Source: Polyodon spathula (lineage: Eukaryota; Chordata; Actinopteri; Acipenseriformes; Polyodontidae). From it: DNA of 64,000 nucleotides. Positions within the stretch are counted from its first letter, which is position 1; each line of letters starts with the position of its first letter. Position numbers and translations under genes: made by a program. This document shows positions 1-10,699 of this stretch, one piece after another. Below the pieces are notes generated by a model. The model was not told the DNA's origin. It did not search any database and saw only the letters and a list, made by a program, of their open reading frames with translations. Where the stretch lies: the NCBI RefSeq assembly GCF_017654505.1, contig NC_054536.1:27734512-27798511 (forward strand), in the 5' to 3' direction.

Positions 1-16
1 CCTTCATCATTCCCAT

Positions 17-1000
17 TCAATTTGAATATGACCAACAACCAATATGGGTAAAATATACCAAAGCTGTCATGGAGTGTGAGTGGAGACAGCAGACGAGGGA
101 TTTCTCGCCAACAACAAAATAATGTTTGTGGTATGAGCGTGCAACCTCAAGGACCCTTGTGCCTAATTGAGGCATAGAGGGAACTACCACATTAAGACGG
201 TAGACACTGGTAAATTTATCCAGAATAGTCCAGCTTGCCGCAATACAAATATCAGTCAATGAAGCTCCTCTAAAAGAGGGCCCATGATGTACAATCCATT
301 GAGACAGTCGCTGCTTCGAAAGGGCTTTACCCAGGGTCCTTTCACCATGACAGATGAAGAGCTGGTCAGATTGACGCAGCACTCTCGTCCTATCCACTTA
401 ACATCTCAATGCCGAAACTGGGCAGAGGAAATTCAATCTCTGATCCTCCTCAAAAGAAAAAGGAGGGGGAGGGAAAGCCTCTAGTTCCACTGACTGATTT
501 AGGTGGAAAGCTATAATCACCTTAGGGAGAAAAGCGGGGTTCGTGCGCAACAATACCCTGTTTCCATCATCCCAAATACGCATACAGGTACTGACAGAGC
601 CTGTAACTCACTAACCCACTTAGCAGAGGTGATGGCTAGCAAAATGGCTGTCTTCATAGAGAGATATTTCAACTCTATGGAATGTATAGGCCCAAACAAG
701 GCCTTCGTGAGAACCTCCAATACCACGTCTAGACTCGGGGAGGACGTCCTTTCTAGGAGGACGTAACCACCCAGCGCCTTACAGAAAATGGGTCACCAGG
801 AAATGAGGGGCTGGGGACACCAAATCAATGGTGACATGGCATGCAGATATGGCTGCTAGGTACACTTTCAATGTAGAGGGGGATTTACTGTAAAATAATT
901 GCTATAGGGCAACAGATGGGGTCATGACCTCTGGTCATACACCAATTTTGAAAATACCTCTACTTATAAGCATACATTGACCTTGTAGAGGAGGCCCTAG
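17..1000 (-). pseudogene. DIRS tyrosine recombinase, broken
   Basis: In DIRS elements this enzyme integrates the circular DNA copy without an integrase. Fragments are read on the minus strand in several frames. An N-terminal piece (ARASSTRSMYAYK) lies near 970-1000, a box-I segment in 517-726, and the C-terminal domain in 17-397. The probable catalytic tyrosine (VYRLNV) is intact at codon 200-202. The position where the family has its first catalytic arginine reads SAKWVSEL, with Trp at codon 616-618, compatible with a CpG transition. The segment that should hold the H-x-x-R motif is missing: the protein jumps from SQWIV to a frameshifted remnant at about 285-292. Two of the active-site elements are therefore lost. 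Confidence 0.8.
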
Positions 1001-2290
1001 CATTCTGCAGTGTACTGCCGACTGCGTCTGAGAGCCCTAAGGTGGACAGATGGTCCCATTCAGGGACCAGACCCAGGCGCAGCGGAATCTCCCATGGTTG
1101 ACCCTGCAATAGCTGGCAAAGGGTTACAAACCAGATTCTCCTGGGCCATCTGGGGTCCACTAGGAAAACTGTTGCCTCTTTTTGCAGCAGTATTGGTGGG
1201 AATGCATATAAGAGCACGCTGGGCCACACATTGACTAGGGCATCAACGCCTATTGGACCGTCACAACAGTGGAGGGAGAATCACAGGGGGCAGTGGGTCT
1301 TCTCTGCCTTGGCAAAGAGATTGACCCTGGCCTTCCCGAAATGTTCCCATATGCGCTCTACCACCTGAGGGTGGAGTCAGCATTCTGACAGGTGGGGACC
1401 CTCCCTCGAGAGGAGGTCCACTGCCCAATTCATCACTCCTGGAAGATGAGCAGCCCAGAGGGATAACATGTCCTGTTGTGTCCAAATCAATAATTTGAAG
1501 GCTACGTGATGCAACTCTGGGGACTGAAGTCCTCCCTAGCGGTTTGCATTAGCCACTATCGATATGTTGTCCATCCAGACAAGGAGACGTCTCCCTTGGA
1601 GCACTGGAAGAAAATGCTGGAGAGCAAGGTGAACCGTGCGCAAGTCCAGCGCATTTATGTGCAGGGATGTCCAAAGGCCTGACCAAGACCCACTGACTCC
1701 TCTGCCTGCCCAGACCGCACCCCAACCCATACTGGATGCCTGACGGTTGTGGCTCACCCCCATCCTTACATTTTCGCACATGTGAGAGGCTTGCTTCCAC
1801 CAGCGCAGGGCTTCCCAGCATACGCGAGACAAGGTCAGCTGTCGTGTCTGGGATGTAGATAGAAGGCATTGAGCCGCACCTGGAGTGGGCGCATATGGAA
1901 CAACACCAACTGAAGGGCTGATGAAGCCATGGCCATCAGACCCAGCAACTTCTGACACAACACCAGAGGTATTATCCCCTCCCGTTGAAATAGAGATAGA
2001 CAATTTAGAATGGCAGCCACTCTGACAGGTAGGCTCACATCATAAGGCAGTCCAGCCGGAGTCCCAGGTAAACTATACTTTGCACCGAAATTAATTGGCT
2101 TTTGGCATCGTTGAGGGTCCAATCACTATTGCCATGTGGGCCACTGCCCCTTCCTGCGACTGCGAATAAATCAACCAGTCGTCCAGGTAATTCAACACTC
2201 TGATCCCCTGCAGCCTCAAGGGGGCCAGGATGGCTCCATATACTTTGAAAAAGTGCGGGGGGCTAAGGAGAGGTCGAATGGCAGCACGAT
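960..2290 (-). pseudogene. DIRS reverse transcriptase / RNase H, broken
   Basis: On the minus strand, 2091-2290 encodes the RT palm region with RVLNYLDDWL (the Y-x-D-D box at 2178-2189). About 1835-2122 continues as the RT connection (LLGLMAMASS, LLHMRPLQ-like). About 1536-1760 is RNase H, with GWGAV, HINALDLR and VWMDN. The usual catalytic glutamate of RNase H appears as Asp at codon 1644-1646. The following 960-1490 region carries the polyprotein tail (WPSVLLYAFPP) in shifted frames. The N-terminal half of the RT is absent, because the sequence goes straight from gag to the palm region. At least three frame changes prevent a continuous product. Confidence 0.82.
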
Positions 2291-3137
2291 GGAAGAGGAG
2301 CAGTATTTCCTCCACCGCTGGCCCAAAAGTATGGCCGGGGGATATGGGCGCGTCCAGCAAGATGGACTTGACAGCATCAGGGACCCCTTGCCTGAGACAG
2401 CCAAAGTTATCTGCGAGCTACCACCAGGCTTGCCAGGTTCCAACCCAGGACTTGCTCCTGGGAGCCCGAGATCTGGAGCAGCATATCTGAGACCAGGCGC
2501 AGCTCCAAGGCCATTGGCTTGGGGAGGGGTGCTGATCGCAGTATGCCACCCAGGTAGGCCGTGAGGAGGCCTGTCGTGTTGGCTAGATGCGTTACCTGTG
2601 CCTCAGCTGCATAAGCCTTTTTAAGGTGTATTTCAGTAGACTTTCATTGACCTTTAGGGCAAGCAGAGTCCTTCAATAAACCTCCTATTGGAGGAGCTTG
2701 CACCAAGGCCGCGATGGTTGAGTCCACCAGTGGGAATTCCACCAAGCCCAGCACCCCCATTCTTTCTAAGGAAGCCAGCAGTGTTGCTCATTTTATAATG
2801 CTCAGCTCCGAGGCAGGTTGGTGCCAAGAGAACCGTACCTCCTCCGTAAAGCCTAAACACAGAACGGCGTGGCTCAGGTGCTGCCATCCAAGGAACCTGA
2901 AGGAACTTGGAGGCTCACTCCATAAGCGCCTGAATCGAGATCAATGGAAGGGCAAGCCCAGTCTCTTAGGTAGTCTCAGGTAGCCTCAGAGCTGGGACCC
3001 ATCTTCTAAGTCAGCTCTTGGACCTCTCCCTTCCTCCTCACGGGGGAAGGAGCCACCATCCCATGAGACCGCAAGAGAGATCGCATCTTATTCCTCCTCA
3101 CTCATAGCCATGTCTTGCTCTGAGACATCTGGGGCGA
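2280..3137 (-). pseudogene. DIRS gag-like ORF1, broken and fused to RT by deletion
   Basis: Minus-strand fragments include an acidic, serine-rich start (MAMSEEE near 3100), PSIDLDSGAYG-like and QVPSGSLDG-like pieces near 2890-2960, a KKAYAAEAQVTHLANT segment near 2590, and LDAPISPGHTFGPAVEEIL at 2300-2360. These match my memory of the DIRS first ORF, probably the capsid-like protein. The last motif normally lies near the ORF1 C-terminus. Here it is followed within about 15 residues by RT palm sequence, so an internal deletion joins the two genes near 2280. Many stops interrupt the frame. The start codon cannot be fixed, because another repeat cuts in at 3137. Confidence 0.72.
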
Positions 3138-3420
3138 CCAATCAATCAATCAATCTTTATTTTACATAGCGTCTTTCATAGTGGTTCACCATCACAAAGC
3201 TCTTTACAATGGCGTAACAACAAGAAAATCCATAATACTTTAAATACAGAAAAATGCATAGTGCATGATACAGCAAAAAACAATGCATATTACATTAAAT
3301 ACAGTGAAAAATGCATAATACATATAGCAGCATAACACATGAAGTAGTAGCAACAACACAGCAGCTAATAGCAGATATCCGCCTTAACGTGAGCGAAGGC
3401 AGTGGAGGAGGCAAACATTG
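3137..3420 (-). repeat. Dispersed LINE-tail-like repeat with (ATCA)n end, copy 1
   Basis: The block begins with a short (ATCA)n run, then CTTTATTTTACATAGCG and a motif around TTCATAGTGGTTCACCATCACAAAG, and continues with repeated ATACATTAAATAC units. The same order recurs at 43258-43480. The simple repeat at the left edge suggests the 3' end of a non-LTR retrotransposon on the minus strand, inserted into the DIRS element between leader and gag. The right boundary is approximate. No coding sequence is visible. Confidence 0.6.
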
Positions 3421-3712
3421 TCTTTTTTTTTGTACTGTAAAGGCAGTAATGGAAAAAAACACAGGCAGACGCTATTGGGTAAGATAAATACAACACCAGG
3501 CTGGTGAGATGTAAATATCCTTTATTTTACTACAATAATTTATTTCTTTTTTGTTTTACCAAGTGCACTGAGAGGGCGGGGTCTGGTGGAGGAAGCATGC
3601 GTCTCTTTTTTAAATATTTATTTTAGCTGCAATAGCAGCCATGTAGGCTGTTGAAAATAAAAATAATAAACACAGCCCAGCTGTGCAGTGTTTATAGCTC
3701 AGCTCACACTTA

Positions 3713-3840
3713 ATCCCTCGTTAGGCGGGACTGAGGACATCACTCCCCGGAGGGGCCTATCGGCAGCTCTGACATAAAATGCTCAGTAAATACCTGACCT
3801 GTGGCAGGCATATCCCAAAATTGTTGGTTGTAGGTCATCT
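3713..3840 (-). repeat. DIRS terminal-repeat segment of copy 1
   Basis: This segment is largely the reverse complement of 15000-15115, sharing GAGTGATGTC, GGCCTAT, AGAGCT, TGAGCATTTTAT and TTGGGA-type blocks in the same order. It lies 5' of the minus-strand gag remnant, where the left terminal repeat of a DIRS element belongs. The region between it and the nested repeat (about 3420-3712) is AT-rich leader without an ORF. Confidence 0.65.
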
Positions 3841-4640
3841 TAGAATTGAAAGGAAAACTTTTAGGTTAGAAATAACAAGGGCTTTTAGAAGAAGTAAATG
3901 TTAAACATACCTGTGGGGGAAGTGCCGGATCGCTTTTCTGCTGGTACTGCTTGTAAAGAAAGAAAAAAGTTTAGTTCTGAGTTTTGAGCTTCTGTAACTA
4001 TTTGTGTGTATTGTAAGAAATAGGTGTACGCATTCCATACAATGGCATGAAGACATTGTTGGCGTGTTGATTAAAGTAAGTGCTCCGAAATTGTTTCCTA
4101 AGCCATTGTAATAATGTTGGAATGCGCGCGTTCTAATATAATGTGCTGTTAAAGCCGGGGGCGTGCCTAAAGGGAGCCAATGGAGAACCGGGTTTTATTG
4201 TTGTTTGATTTCATTGTGGATATTTATAATTGCATTGTGTGTTTACATGTGGGTTAAACAAATGTATGCATTTATATATGTTAAGGCCAAATATGGCTCT
4301 ATGTAGATTTAAATTACCATTTATATTGTATTGGTTTAGTCCAGGGCAGGGGCTAATGGAAACAAATATAAGTACCTAGGTTTTGGGTTATTTGGGAGAA
4401 GAAATAAGAAGAGTGAGGTGGGCTCTGACTATACTGACTTTGTAAGTAGGCAAGTGATCTGTGTTGGGAGATCTGTGTGAAAGAGATATTTTTATTTAAA
4501 AGTTTTCTTTTGAATTTTCTTTGCTTTGCAGTTGAATATTGAGAATCAATATTTTTTTTTATTTTTTTTTCTGTAGTGCTTTGTTTTGTTATTCCACTGG
4601 AGGCCTCTAAAAAACACTTTTTGGCATTGTAGCAGGGCAG
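3840..4640. repeat. Dispersed repeat family A, copy 1 (split by about 500 bp)
   Basis: About 3856-3905 (TTTTAGGTTAGAAATAACAA...AGTAAATGTTAAAC) and about 4415-4625 (CTCTGACTAT, AAGTGATCTGTGTTG, TTTGTTTTGTTATTCCACTG, AGGCCTCTAA, AAACACTTT) both recur at 10712-10770 and 10800-10975. There they lie adjacent, so copy 1 carries about 500 extra bases or copy 2 has lost them. No protein-coding signal is present. A 6-bp CAGGGC/GCCCTG stem lies just before the piggyBac insertion. Confidence 0.5.
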
Positions 4641-4954
4641 AGGGAGAGAGCCCTGCACACTATTAACCACTTCAACACCATGACGCACGCACGTCAAATG
4701 AAAACCCACTTACAGTACCATGCCGTACCTGCATACATCAAGTTTCCCATTCTATTCTATAATCAGTTTCTCAGTCTAGTGTTTCAGGTTTCATTCTCTA
4801 AGGCAGTGCTAGTAATGTGGAATGTGCAATGGAAGTCAGGGGAGGGTCAGGTGACATTTGTATCCAATTGTGTATCATGTAGAGATTCCAATCTACCTGT
4901 GGGTATTTAGAAGACAGATATAATATGAGAAACCATTCATTAAACTTTTACAAG

Positions 4955-4965
4955 TATATATATAT

Positions 4966-5028
<63 letters not shown>
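4955..5028. repeat. (TA)n microsatellite inside piggyBac
   Basis: A nearly pure TA dinucleotide tract with one AA interruption near 4976. It lies inside the piggyBac left half, so it expanded there or was acquired after that element formed. Confidence 0.95.
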
Positions 5029-5030
<2 letters not shown>

Positions 5031-5104
5031 ATATATTATAATTAAAATATAATATACTTAAATTATAATGTTTTGCTTTATTATTAGTTTTACCTGTTTA
5101 GTTG

Positions 5105-5690
5105 CAGTTTAAATAGTTTTTAGCAAAAGCTTTCGATTTCGATAACAGGGACAGTGATGTGGACTTATCATGCAGCAATGATGATGATGAGGGGACTGGG
5201 TGTTTATTATTGATCCCTACAATGATGCCAGTCCTCCATCATTTGATTTTGTACCTGTTTACACAGATGTGCACCCTGCTGTAGAACTTGAGAGTTTGCA
5301 TTCTTCATTGGAGTGCTTTTTGGCTTTTGTTCCTGAAAAGCTAATCACTTACCTTTGTGACTGTACAAAGAAACAAAAGAGCATGCAGCTACCTTACAGG
5401 TAAGCCAGATGCAAATGGGAAGGTGTTTGGTTTGAAATGGCAATACTGTGACTAAATACTATCAATAGGTACAAGGCAATGAAGCAGGTGTCTGCGTCAG
5501 CCAGATCCATCAAAATGCCTGCGCAAAGTAGCCCTGTACACAAATTCGTGACTATCCCTCTAAAACAAGGGAAGCAGAGACCGCAAAAAAGGTGCAAGGT
5601 CTGCTACGAAAATGAAAACAAAACAAAACAAAAGAAAGGACACAAGAAAAAAGTGCAGTGGTTACGAAGGTAACCCCGGGTTCTGTTGTA
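5105..5690 (+). pseudogene. piggyBac transposase remnant
   Basis: Near 5130-5200 there is an acidic stretch (DSDVDLSC, then NDDDEGTG), as in piggyBac N-termini. About 5200-5403 reads through a segment ending SSLECFLAFVPEKLITYLCDCT, like the start of the conserved DDE_Tnp_1_7 domain. About 5479-5673 gives a basic C-terminal tail with RCKVC at about 5592, resembling the C-terminal cysteine-rich finger. The catalytic aspartate core between these is missing, consistent with an internal deletion near 5403-5479. No intact transposase can be made. Confidence 0.65.
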
Positions 5691-6238
5691 TTGAACATTT
5701 CAATGAATGGCACAGAGGAAGTCGATAATGGCACACATTTTGATGTTGTTTGATTTTTATTTGATAATTACTGTTTACTGATTATTATTGTTATTAGCGT
5801 TATTAGCAGCATTTTTGTTTTCATTGTTCAAACAAAAAATATAAAATCAAACTTGTTGTTATCTCTATATTGTATGTAGTACACAGGAGCATAAAGGGTT
5901 AATGAAAAACACAATTTAGGTCATTTATTTGTGTTTTACTCATTATATGTTAACATTTTATAGCAATTACAGGTTTGAAAACATTATTATATTATTATTA
6001 TTGTTATTTTCAAAATATGGTACCTGGGAAGGGGTTTCATTTTTACATCTGGAGTTGAAGTGGTTAAGGGGGCAGGCCAAAGTGTATTCTTCTTCTTCTT
6101 CTTATTTATATAAATGACGGCAAAAAGGTGAGTGGTTTATTATTGTTGATTTAAATGTATTTTGTGTTTAGTATTGTTATGATTTATTTATTTATAAATA
6201 GGACGACGAAAAGCCATGCTTTGTTTATTGTTTGGCAG

Positions 6239-6727
6239 TGTGAATGCCACAAAACTCATGTAGAATGTGACCATCCCCGGACTGATTAATTTTGTGTTAA
6301 TCTGGAGATGGTCACATGTATAAAAGCCTGCATCTGTCTGCTTTCGCCGTGGGAGTGTTTTGGAGAGAGAACGAGAGAGACAGAGGAGAGCAAAACTGAA
6401 AGTAAAAAGGATCAGTGAAGGCAACTGCCCAGCCTGACCTCATTTATCGATTCAGTGTGGTTTTTATGCTCGTGATTTCGATTTATTTAAAACATTTATT
6501 TTATGTTCTGTGAGCAGTGTTTTCATTTTGTTAAAATATTTTATTTATTTTTGTTTAATAATAAAAAAAAAATGGCATAACTGTGCTTTCACCCAAATAC
6601 CTGCCTGTTTGGGGCGTAATTTCCCTGGTATGACATCACCACTTAGCCATCCCTGTCACAGGCATTATAAAACGACTTCTGATTGTCTCATGCCCCCTGC
6701 ATAACCACTTGGCCATGACACATTACA
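6239..6727 (+). repeat. Putative 5' LTR of the Gypsy element
   Basis: Starts TGTGAATGCC and ends at CATTACA just before the primer-binding site. It contains TATAAAAG at 6318-6325, a GAGA-rich stretch downstream near the expected transcript start, and an AATAATAAAA polyadenylation-like sequence near 6557. A second TATAAAA lies near 6667. No matching 3' LTR is present in the window, so the edges are not verified. Confidence 0.5.
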
Positions 6728-6729
6728 TT

Positions 6730-6747
6730 TGGTGGCAGTGGTGGGAT
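6730..6747 (+). promoter_or_regulatory. Primer-binding site of the Gypsy element
   Basis: TGGTGGCAGTGGTGGGAT lies two bases after the LTR end. It has the TGG start and length expected of a tRNA 3'-end complement and matches the form I know from fish Gypsy elements. Confidence 0.65.
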
Positions 6748-6844
6748 CCAGTGGCCAGCAATGGGTGCTACAAAACTGAAGTAGAGCCAAATGCCTCCTA
6801 AAAGACCAAGAGAAGAGAGGACCAAGGTCTAAAGTGAACCAACA

Positions 6845-7578
6845 ATGCCCAGGGTAGGGACTAATCCGGAGGCAGAGATTGGGGTTCCAGAACTCAGCAC
6901 CATGTTCAAGAGCTTTCTAACCAGTCAACAGGCCAAGGATGAAAATATGGAGTGGGAAACATCTCACCAGGAGCAACGCTGCAGGGCAATGCAACATCAA
7001 CTCAGCCTGCTGCAGGAGGAAGTGCACCAGAGTAGGCGCAAGAGACCACCAGTGGTAAATGTTAACCAACCTACTGAGCCACCTAATCAAGTCCAGGTTC
7101 TTGAGACCATGGACAGAGGACAGTTTAGGGGCTGGAGAGGGCCCAAATGTAAAAGTTCACAGAAGATGAGGACATAGAGCATTATCTAAGAACTTTTGAA
7201 CAAATGTCCATGGTATGCAAACGGACACAAGATTGGGCCATATATTTAATTTTGTACTAACAGGCAAAGAAAATATCAATGGGTATGAAGGACATGCTGG
7301 ACTATGACAAAGTCAAGGAAGCTATCCCGCAGAAGTTCAAAAATAACACTGAGATATCGACAATGCAGCCAGAAGGGGTGACAAAGGTTATCAGTTTGCC
7401 AGAGAATCCAGTATGCCACCCCAGGGTCTGCAGGGTTAAATATTGGTGTTGTCTAGCAAATAGCCCTATTGTACATAATCCCCCAATAAGATTTATGAAA
7501 GGGAAGGCTATATGCTATAATTGTGGGCAGGAAGGGCATATTAAGCCAGGATGTCCTTTGAGAAAATCTAGTGACTAA
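6845..7578 (+). pseudogene. Gypsy gag, broken
   Basis: About 6845-7177 encodes a Gag N-terminus with a glutamine-rich helical stretch (EQRCRAMQHQLSLLQEEV). After a frame change near 7150 the sequence reads EHYLRTFEQM, a capsid/SCAN-like motif. The 7279-7578 frame continues to a zinc knuckle, CYNCGQEGHIKPGC, at about 7510-7551, a complete C-x2-C-x4-H-x4-C. Gag binds and packages element RNA. At least two frameshifts and a likely internal deletion before 7400 make it non-functional. Confidence 0.75.
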
Positions 7579-7639
7579 TTTGTGTTATGTCCCTAGGCTC
7601 CGACAGCATAGTGCCACCAAAGTCCAGCAGGGTCAATAA

Positions 7640-7795
7640 TTACTCTGGTATTAATGGGAAACTGTGGGAGGCATGAATTGATACAGGAAGTAATCAGACC
7701 TTGGTATATGAGGAGTGTGTGACTAGGGGGTTGTGGAATTGTGAGGGATGTGTGCAGATAAGATGTGTTCATGGGGATGTATAAATGTAACTTAC
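7640..7795 (+). pseudogene. Gypsy aspartic protease remnant
   Basis: The plus-strand frame after gag contains IDTGSNQTLV, with the Asp-Thr-Gly-Ser catalytic motif at 7680-7691, followed by CVQIRCVHGDV and then a stop. This matches retropepsin-like proteases directly downstream of Gypsy gag. Sequence on to about 8165 has scattered stops and no clear RT motif. Confidence 0.6.
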
Positions 7796-8210
7796 AGCAG
7801 ACCTGTGTCTTGATCTAGAAGGCCAGTCATATTTGGTAACAGTAGGAATAGCAGCTGAGTTACCACACTGATTTGCTTCAGCAACCCAGATCTTGTAATA
7901 TGGCTATAACGAGGGCTCAGCCAGAAGCCAATTTTTAAAATGAGCTACCATTTGCAGGGGAGTACCTAGAAAATGTCCCTGTTAATCAGAGAAAGTCAAG
8001 GAGTGAGAGGCGAAAGGACAAGTTCAGGATAACCAGTTTAGAGGACAAGATGTCAAAACCTCCCTTAATGGAAGAAGCTGAGATTCCCACAAATATTGCT
8101 GAATTACAGAGGGAAGTTAAAACTTTAGAATCTCTGTATAATAAGGTGGTCATGACAGGAAACAGTAATGAGGCACTGTAAGGAAGAGTGAGGGATACTT
8201 CCTTAGACAA

Positions 8211-8600
8211 GGGGCCTCATTTACGAAAGGGCGCTAAACTTCATGGTGTACGTTTGTCGCAATTAGTGTGCACATTAATGGGTTCCGTATTTACTATTGC
8301 AATTTTATTAATTATCACGTGCTATACATGGCACATAATGGCAAACACTAAATTTAGTGCATCACACTATGGTAATCAGAATGAATATGCAATTTTTTTT
8401 TATGGTAATACATGCTGATGTATTTAAATGAGCATCCAGCACAGAATGATGAGATGACCTGTATTCATATGATATTTACTAAAGGACTGTAATTTTAGTG
8501 CACACATTACAGTGATTATTTATTAGTGCATATGAAAACCAGGCTTTAACCACTGATAGGCACGCTATTTAAACCTATTTTTCTGGGCTGAAAACTAGTG
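8211..8600. repeat. MITE-like dispersed repeat (GGGGCCTCATTTAC end)
   Basis: Begins GGGGCCTCATTTACGAAAG directly after the Gypsy remnant. A close reverse complement (TTAGTAAATGAGGCCC) occurs at 50287-50302, so this is a repeated element end. The interior is AT-rich without coding potential. I do not see the opposite inverted end nearby, so the superfamily is undetermined. Confidence 0.4.
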
Positions 8601-8784
8601 ATATGCAGTTTGATTCTTTTTAGTGACTCAATTCATTTGATACATTCAGTTTACTGAATCAGTTCAACAGATGTGTTTATTTGATTCACTGATTCACTAA
8701 CTCGAAATAAATACATCTTGCTGAATGACTTGATTATTAAAATTTGTTGGAATGGAAAAAATCCAGAAATGATAATTGATTGTC

Positions 8785-8878
8785 TAGGTCGGGGGTGTCA
8801 AACTCATCTGGCAGCAAGGGCCATTTAAGTTAAGACTGTTCACTTGGTGGGCCGTACAAAAAAAAAAAAAAAAAAAGT
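8785..8878 (+). repeat. hAT-like repeat end with poly(A)
   Basis: GGGGGTGTCAAACTCATCTGGCAG...GGGCC...GTGGGCCGTAC is followed by a run of about 19 A from 8859. The GGGTGTCAAACTC start resembles non-autonomous hAT ends found widely in vertebrates. No partner end is seen. Confidence 0.35.
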
Positions 8879-9874
8879 TATATATTGTAATGTACCTCAA
8901 AATGTCTACAGAAATTGTATGTAGGCCAATATACTCAAATATACTACTTTACACAAAAACATTACCCCCACTGCACAATTCAATAATATGCCATCAATAA
9001 GTATGCAGGCAGAGTTTTAATCAATTAATCAACATATTACTTAATCTATTTTATAGTACAAAAATAGACAGATATAACTAGAAGCAGCTTTCCTAGAACT
9101 GACAAAAACTCAATATCACAAATGTAATATAATGGAGGAAATAGAAGAGCATTGTATTTTACTTTCAATGGAAATCTCAAACAGTAAAAAAAATGTCAGA
9201 GTATATAATGCTAAGTTTCAACTTTTAATTTATACTCCAAAATATATAGTTTTTAACTGCTCTGGGGAAAAAAGATACTGGCAAGCGGTGAAAATGTGAT
9301 TTAGTAAACAGAAACCTTACCACTGTAAATGTACCTTTTTATGACTTTTTATAACAATGCTCATTACGTGGGGCATGTCTAAGGTTACCTGACCTGGTTA
9401 GTAAAAGACATCCTAAGCGTCGGGTTTGTATAATTTTTGGTGGTGCCCAGCAGGGGTCAGAGTCCCGTCTCCTATACTTGCAGTTCGATAAAAAAAATAA
9501 AATAAAAAAAAAATAAAAATGAAATTATGTATGGATAGATTGGAAACAGTAAAACGTGTAACAGTGTCTCTATATTGCATAAAAACACTACCTTAAGAAA
9601 AACGTATTGTGGTTGTACTTAACTTAGACTATCTAGTTATATAGTATATATTATTGCTTACGTGTGACATACTGAGTTGGAGTACATCCTATAAAATGAT
9701 ATATTAGAGGATAAACGACAAAGCTCTGCTGAATACAGTAACAACCAAGTTCTGAATGATCCATACCCCACAAAAGCAAATACTTCAGAAAATTCAATCA
9801 AAAAAGTACTTTTGCAATGTTCTAATTGTTTCCAGGTAAACTGACAAAGTTATCTGTGTTGTTGCTTAGGCCAT
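8879..9874. other. AT-rich stretch without recognised features
   Basis: No ORF, repeat family or RNA gene that I can support. Short A-rich runs occur near 9488-9520. Confidence 0.5.
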
Positions 9875-10640
9875 TGTTTGTTTACGTCGAACACACAGAG
9901 CATTTTCAAAACTAATTCGCTGGTATGATGGGACCAGCCAATCAGATGCTAGTTAACACGAGCAGGAAAAGAAGAGCACGCCCACTGCTTGTCTGGCAGA
10001 AATACTGTAAACAGCAAGGCAGGGCGTTCGATTCATTTTCATTGATAAACTTAAAAAATGTTATAAACTATTATTGAATCGACTATTCAGTATTTATATC
10101 GATGTATATAGAGGAATGGAATCAATCAAAAAGTCCAAAAGTACACAATAATGCATTTCAGTTATCGTCCCATAAACAAATCATAAGAATAAAAGCAATA
10201 CATAATGTATAATAATGTTTGACTGCATATAAACCTTAGGCCATGTGTAACTTTTTTTATAAAACAATAAAGAATATTTTAAAACACTACCATATTGTAC
10301 ATATTTTATATTAAACAATTAACTTTTAAAGACTGGAAAATAACCAAGTATAGTGTTAAACACAATCACACCTCAAACTACCTGCCGAATCGAACTGGAT
10401 TGAAGCCAGATCAGGGCCTCATTTTTAGGCTTTTTTTTTTCAGGCCTCGGTCGCGTATTCTTTACAAATCGGGTCTTCAGTCACAAGTAACAGCTCCCAA
10501 AAGCTAAGCACACCCCTGACACTAAGCAGACATCTGTGAATAGAAATATTGTTCACATCAAAATCTATGTAAAATATAAGCTCAAACACTGGTGGAGCAG
10601 GGCCCACGTTCATGAATACTGGTGGAGCACAGGCCCACAT
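9875..10640 (+). repeat. Dispersed repeat family B, copy 1 (inverted partner at 28.3 kb)
   Basis: Three blocks match the reverse complement of 28300-28725 in order: about 9880-10020 (CATTTTCAAAACTAATTCGC, GCTAGTTAACACGAGCAGGA, CAGAAATA), about 10035-10133 (TTGATAAACTTAAA, ATGTATATA, GAATGGAATC), and about 10480-10630 (TCACAAGTAACAGCTC, AATATTGTTCACATCAAAA, ACACTGGTGGAG). About 340 bases at 10134-10480 are absent from the other copy and may be a later insertion. No coding potential. Confidence 0.7.
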
Positions 10641-10699
10641 AACTCGTCGTCTATGAAAGACATTTAAATTGTTTGATAAATCTGATAAATGTCACTGTT

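Larger units (their letters stand above)
1..3840 (-). mobile_element. DIRS-type tyrosine-recombinase retrotransposon, decayed, interrupted by another repeat
   Basis: Read on the minus strand from 3840 down to 1, the order is terminal-repeat segment, leader, gag, reverse transcriptase/RNase H, and tyrosine recombinase, which is the order of DIRS elements. Visible motifs are the RT box YLDDW, an RNase H core (GWGAV, then VWMDN) and a recombinase tail with YRLNV. All reading frames carry stops and frameshifts. A second repeat occupies about 3137-3420 and separates the leader from gag. The recombinase end runs off the start of the window, so the distal terminal repeat is not seen. The family assignment rests on my recognition of several consecutive domains in the right order. 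It is certainly non-functional. Confidence 0.85.
4663..6067 (+). mobile_element. Internally deleted piggyBac-like DNA transposon
   Basis: The element is bounded by TTAA at 4663-4666 and 6064-6067. Inside lie exact 10-bp inverted repeats: CCACTTCAAC at 4667-4676 and GTTGAAGTGG at 6054-6063. A TTAA duplication is diagnostic of the piggyBac superfamily. The interior (about 1.4 kb) is too short for a full transposase of roughly 550-600 residues. It keeps only an acidic N-terminal region and a cysteine-rich C-terminal tail, with a (TA)n tract between the left end and the coding remnant. The insertion interrupts dispersed repeat A. It cannot supply its own transposase, but its ends could in principle be recognised in trans. 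Confidence 0.85.
6239..8165 (+). mobile_element. Ty3/Gypsy-like LTR retrotransposon, 5' portion only
   Basis: The order is a putative LTR, a primer-binding site, gag with a CCHC knuckle, then a protease remnant, all on the plus strand. Reverse transcriptase, RNase H, integrase and the 3' LTR are not recognisable before the sequence changes character at about 8165-8210. The copy is therefore truncated. Frames are interrupted repeatedly. The left LTR edge is an estimate, based on a TG dinucleotide upstream of the promoter-like sequence. Confidence 0.75.
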
